Positions 63,467-64,000 of a stretch of 64,000 nucleotides of DNA are shown piece by piece (positions within the stretch are counted from its first letter, which is position 1; every line of letters begins with the position of its first letter). The notes below the pieces were generated by a model. That model made no database searches. It was not told the origin of the DNA and worked only from the letters and a program-made list of their open reading frames with translations. The DNA is from Kribbella pratensis (GTDB lineage: Bacteria; Actinomycetota; Actinomycetes; Propionibacteriales; Kribbellaceae): positions 2,363,473-2,427,472 of the forward strand of contig NZ_SODP01000001.1 of NCBI RefSeq assembly GCF_004365355.1, read 5' to 3'. The position numbers and the translations under genes are program-made.

Positions 63467-64000
63467 TCAGTGATCGGCCACGGGCTGGTGCGTCAGCACC
63501 ACCCTGGTCAGCTCCACGCGGGACCGGATGTCGAGCTTGCGGAAGGCGTGCCGCAGGTGGGACTCGATCGTGTGCTGGGACAGCGACAGCTCCTCCGCGA
63601 TGAGCCGGTTGGTGAGTCCACTGGCCGCCAGGCCGGCGACCCGGAGTTCGGCGTCGGTCAGGCTTGCCCAACCGAACGTCGCCCGGTCCTCGGCCGGAGG
63701 CCCGTCCTCTGCTGATCGGGAGTGCCGCTCGTCAGCCAGCAGCGCTGCTGCCTCCTCGGTCGATCCGATGGAGAGCAACACGTCCGCGGCGTCGCGGTGC
63801 AACCTGCGCCGAACAGGGACCGGCAAGGCGTAGTACGCCTCGTCGCGGGCGGCCTCGTCGCGGAAACCGAGCTGTGCGCCCTTCTCGACCAGGACGCCCG
63901 CGGCGAGCGCCTCATGGACCGACGGCAGCAACTCAGCGACCGTCCGCCGGAGGACCAGGGCGACGCACCGGATATCGAAGATGCGGCCGAAGCCCGAGGC
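63467..64000 (-). CDS. LuxR-family regulator, C-terminal part (runs off the window)
   Basis: The frame is open through 64000 with no start needed before the edge, so only the C-terminal 177 residues are seen. They show an end of the LAL/AAA-type sensor half ([46 protein letters not shown]) and then the LuxR helix-turn-helix ([43 protein letters not shown]). It is upstream of dnaK in the same direction with 134 nt between. It may regulate the stress operon, but that is only position. Confidence 0.85.
   Translation of the reverse strand, partial: ASGFGRIFDIRCVALVLRRTVAELLPSVHEALAAGVLVEKGAQLGFRDEAARDEAYYALPVPVRRRLHRDAADVLLSIGSTEEAAALLADERHSRSAEDGPPAEDRATFGWASLTDAELRVAGLAASGLTNRLIAEELSLSQHTIESHLRHAFRKLDIRSRVELTRVVLTHQPVADH

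Overview
The window is high-GC DNA with GTG/TTG starts, overlapping ATGA/GTGA gene junctions and a SARP regulator. This points to an actinobacterium. The gene content looks like a Kribbella/Nocardioides-type member of the Propionibacteriales, but that genus-level placement is only an impression.

Left flank (1-6748): a tightly packed trio of patatin-like phospholipase, gluzincin metallopeptidase and ComEC-type metallo-beta-lactamase-fold protein, then a small two-pass membrane protein. Around it lies decayed DNA: an amidase C-terminal scrap, a tRNA 3'-end-like scrap followed by a strong hairpin, and a frameshifted methyltransferase remnant.

Centre (6749-45228): a complete extracellular contractile injection system (eCIS, phage-tail-like particle) locus in four transcription units that diverge from two intergenic regions. 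Unit A (minus) is an Lgt-like membrane protein, a SARP regulator and DUF4157 cargo 1. Unit B (plus) is the DUF4255 cap, a beta-sandwich protein, sheath 1, tube 1, sheath 2, DUF4157 cargo 2 and a HEAT-like protein. Unit C (minus) is DUF4157 cargo 3, broken by a frameshift, plus a small immunity-like protein. Unit D (plus) is tube 2, tube initiator, a 54-aa protein, hub, spike, a membrane-anchored protein, gp25, baseplate J, tail protein I, tape measure, AAA+ ATPase, a helical protein and two large proteins sharing an N-terminal domain. Both divergent intergenic regions carry the same dyad operator: GGTGACG-N4-YGTGACG in each outward direction, then N9, a NANNNT -10 hexamer, and a start codon 6-8 nt further on. 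This is the heptamer/11-bp geometry of SARP operators with apparently leaderless transcripts. I infer that the locus-encoded SARP switches on particle, cargo and itself together. This is the most interesting signal in the window.

Right flank (45513-53133, plus): an SDR-like protein, a beta-rich unknown, an NAD(P)-binding protein and an ECF sigma factor with a SnoaL-like tail followed by a sigma-like miniprotein. Then come a minus-strand MmcQ/YjbR protein and a plus-strand set of AhpD-like, PEP-mutase-like, nitroreductase and MFS genes that looks like detoxification.

Right end (53139-64000, minus): an ion-channel-like membrane protein, a short manganese catalase, then a stress operon read from the right as dnaK-grpE-dnaJ (type II, no zinc finger)-cbpM-clpB-thioredoxin-UBP zinc finger-cNMP/Trx/FAD oxidoreductase. 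A LuxR-type regulator runs off the right edge.
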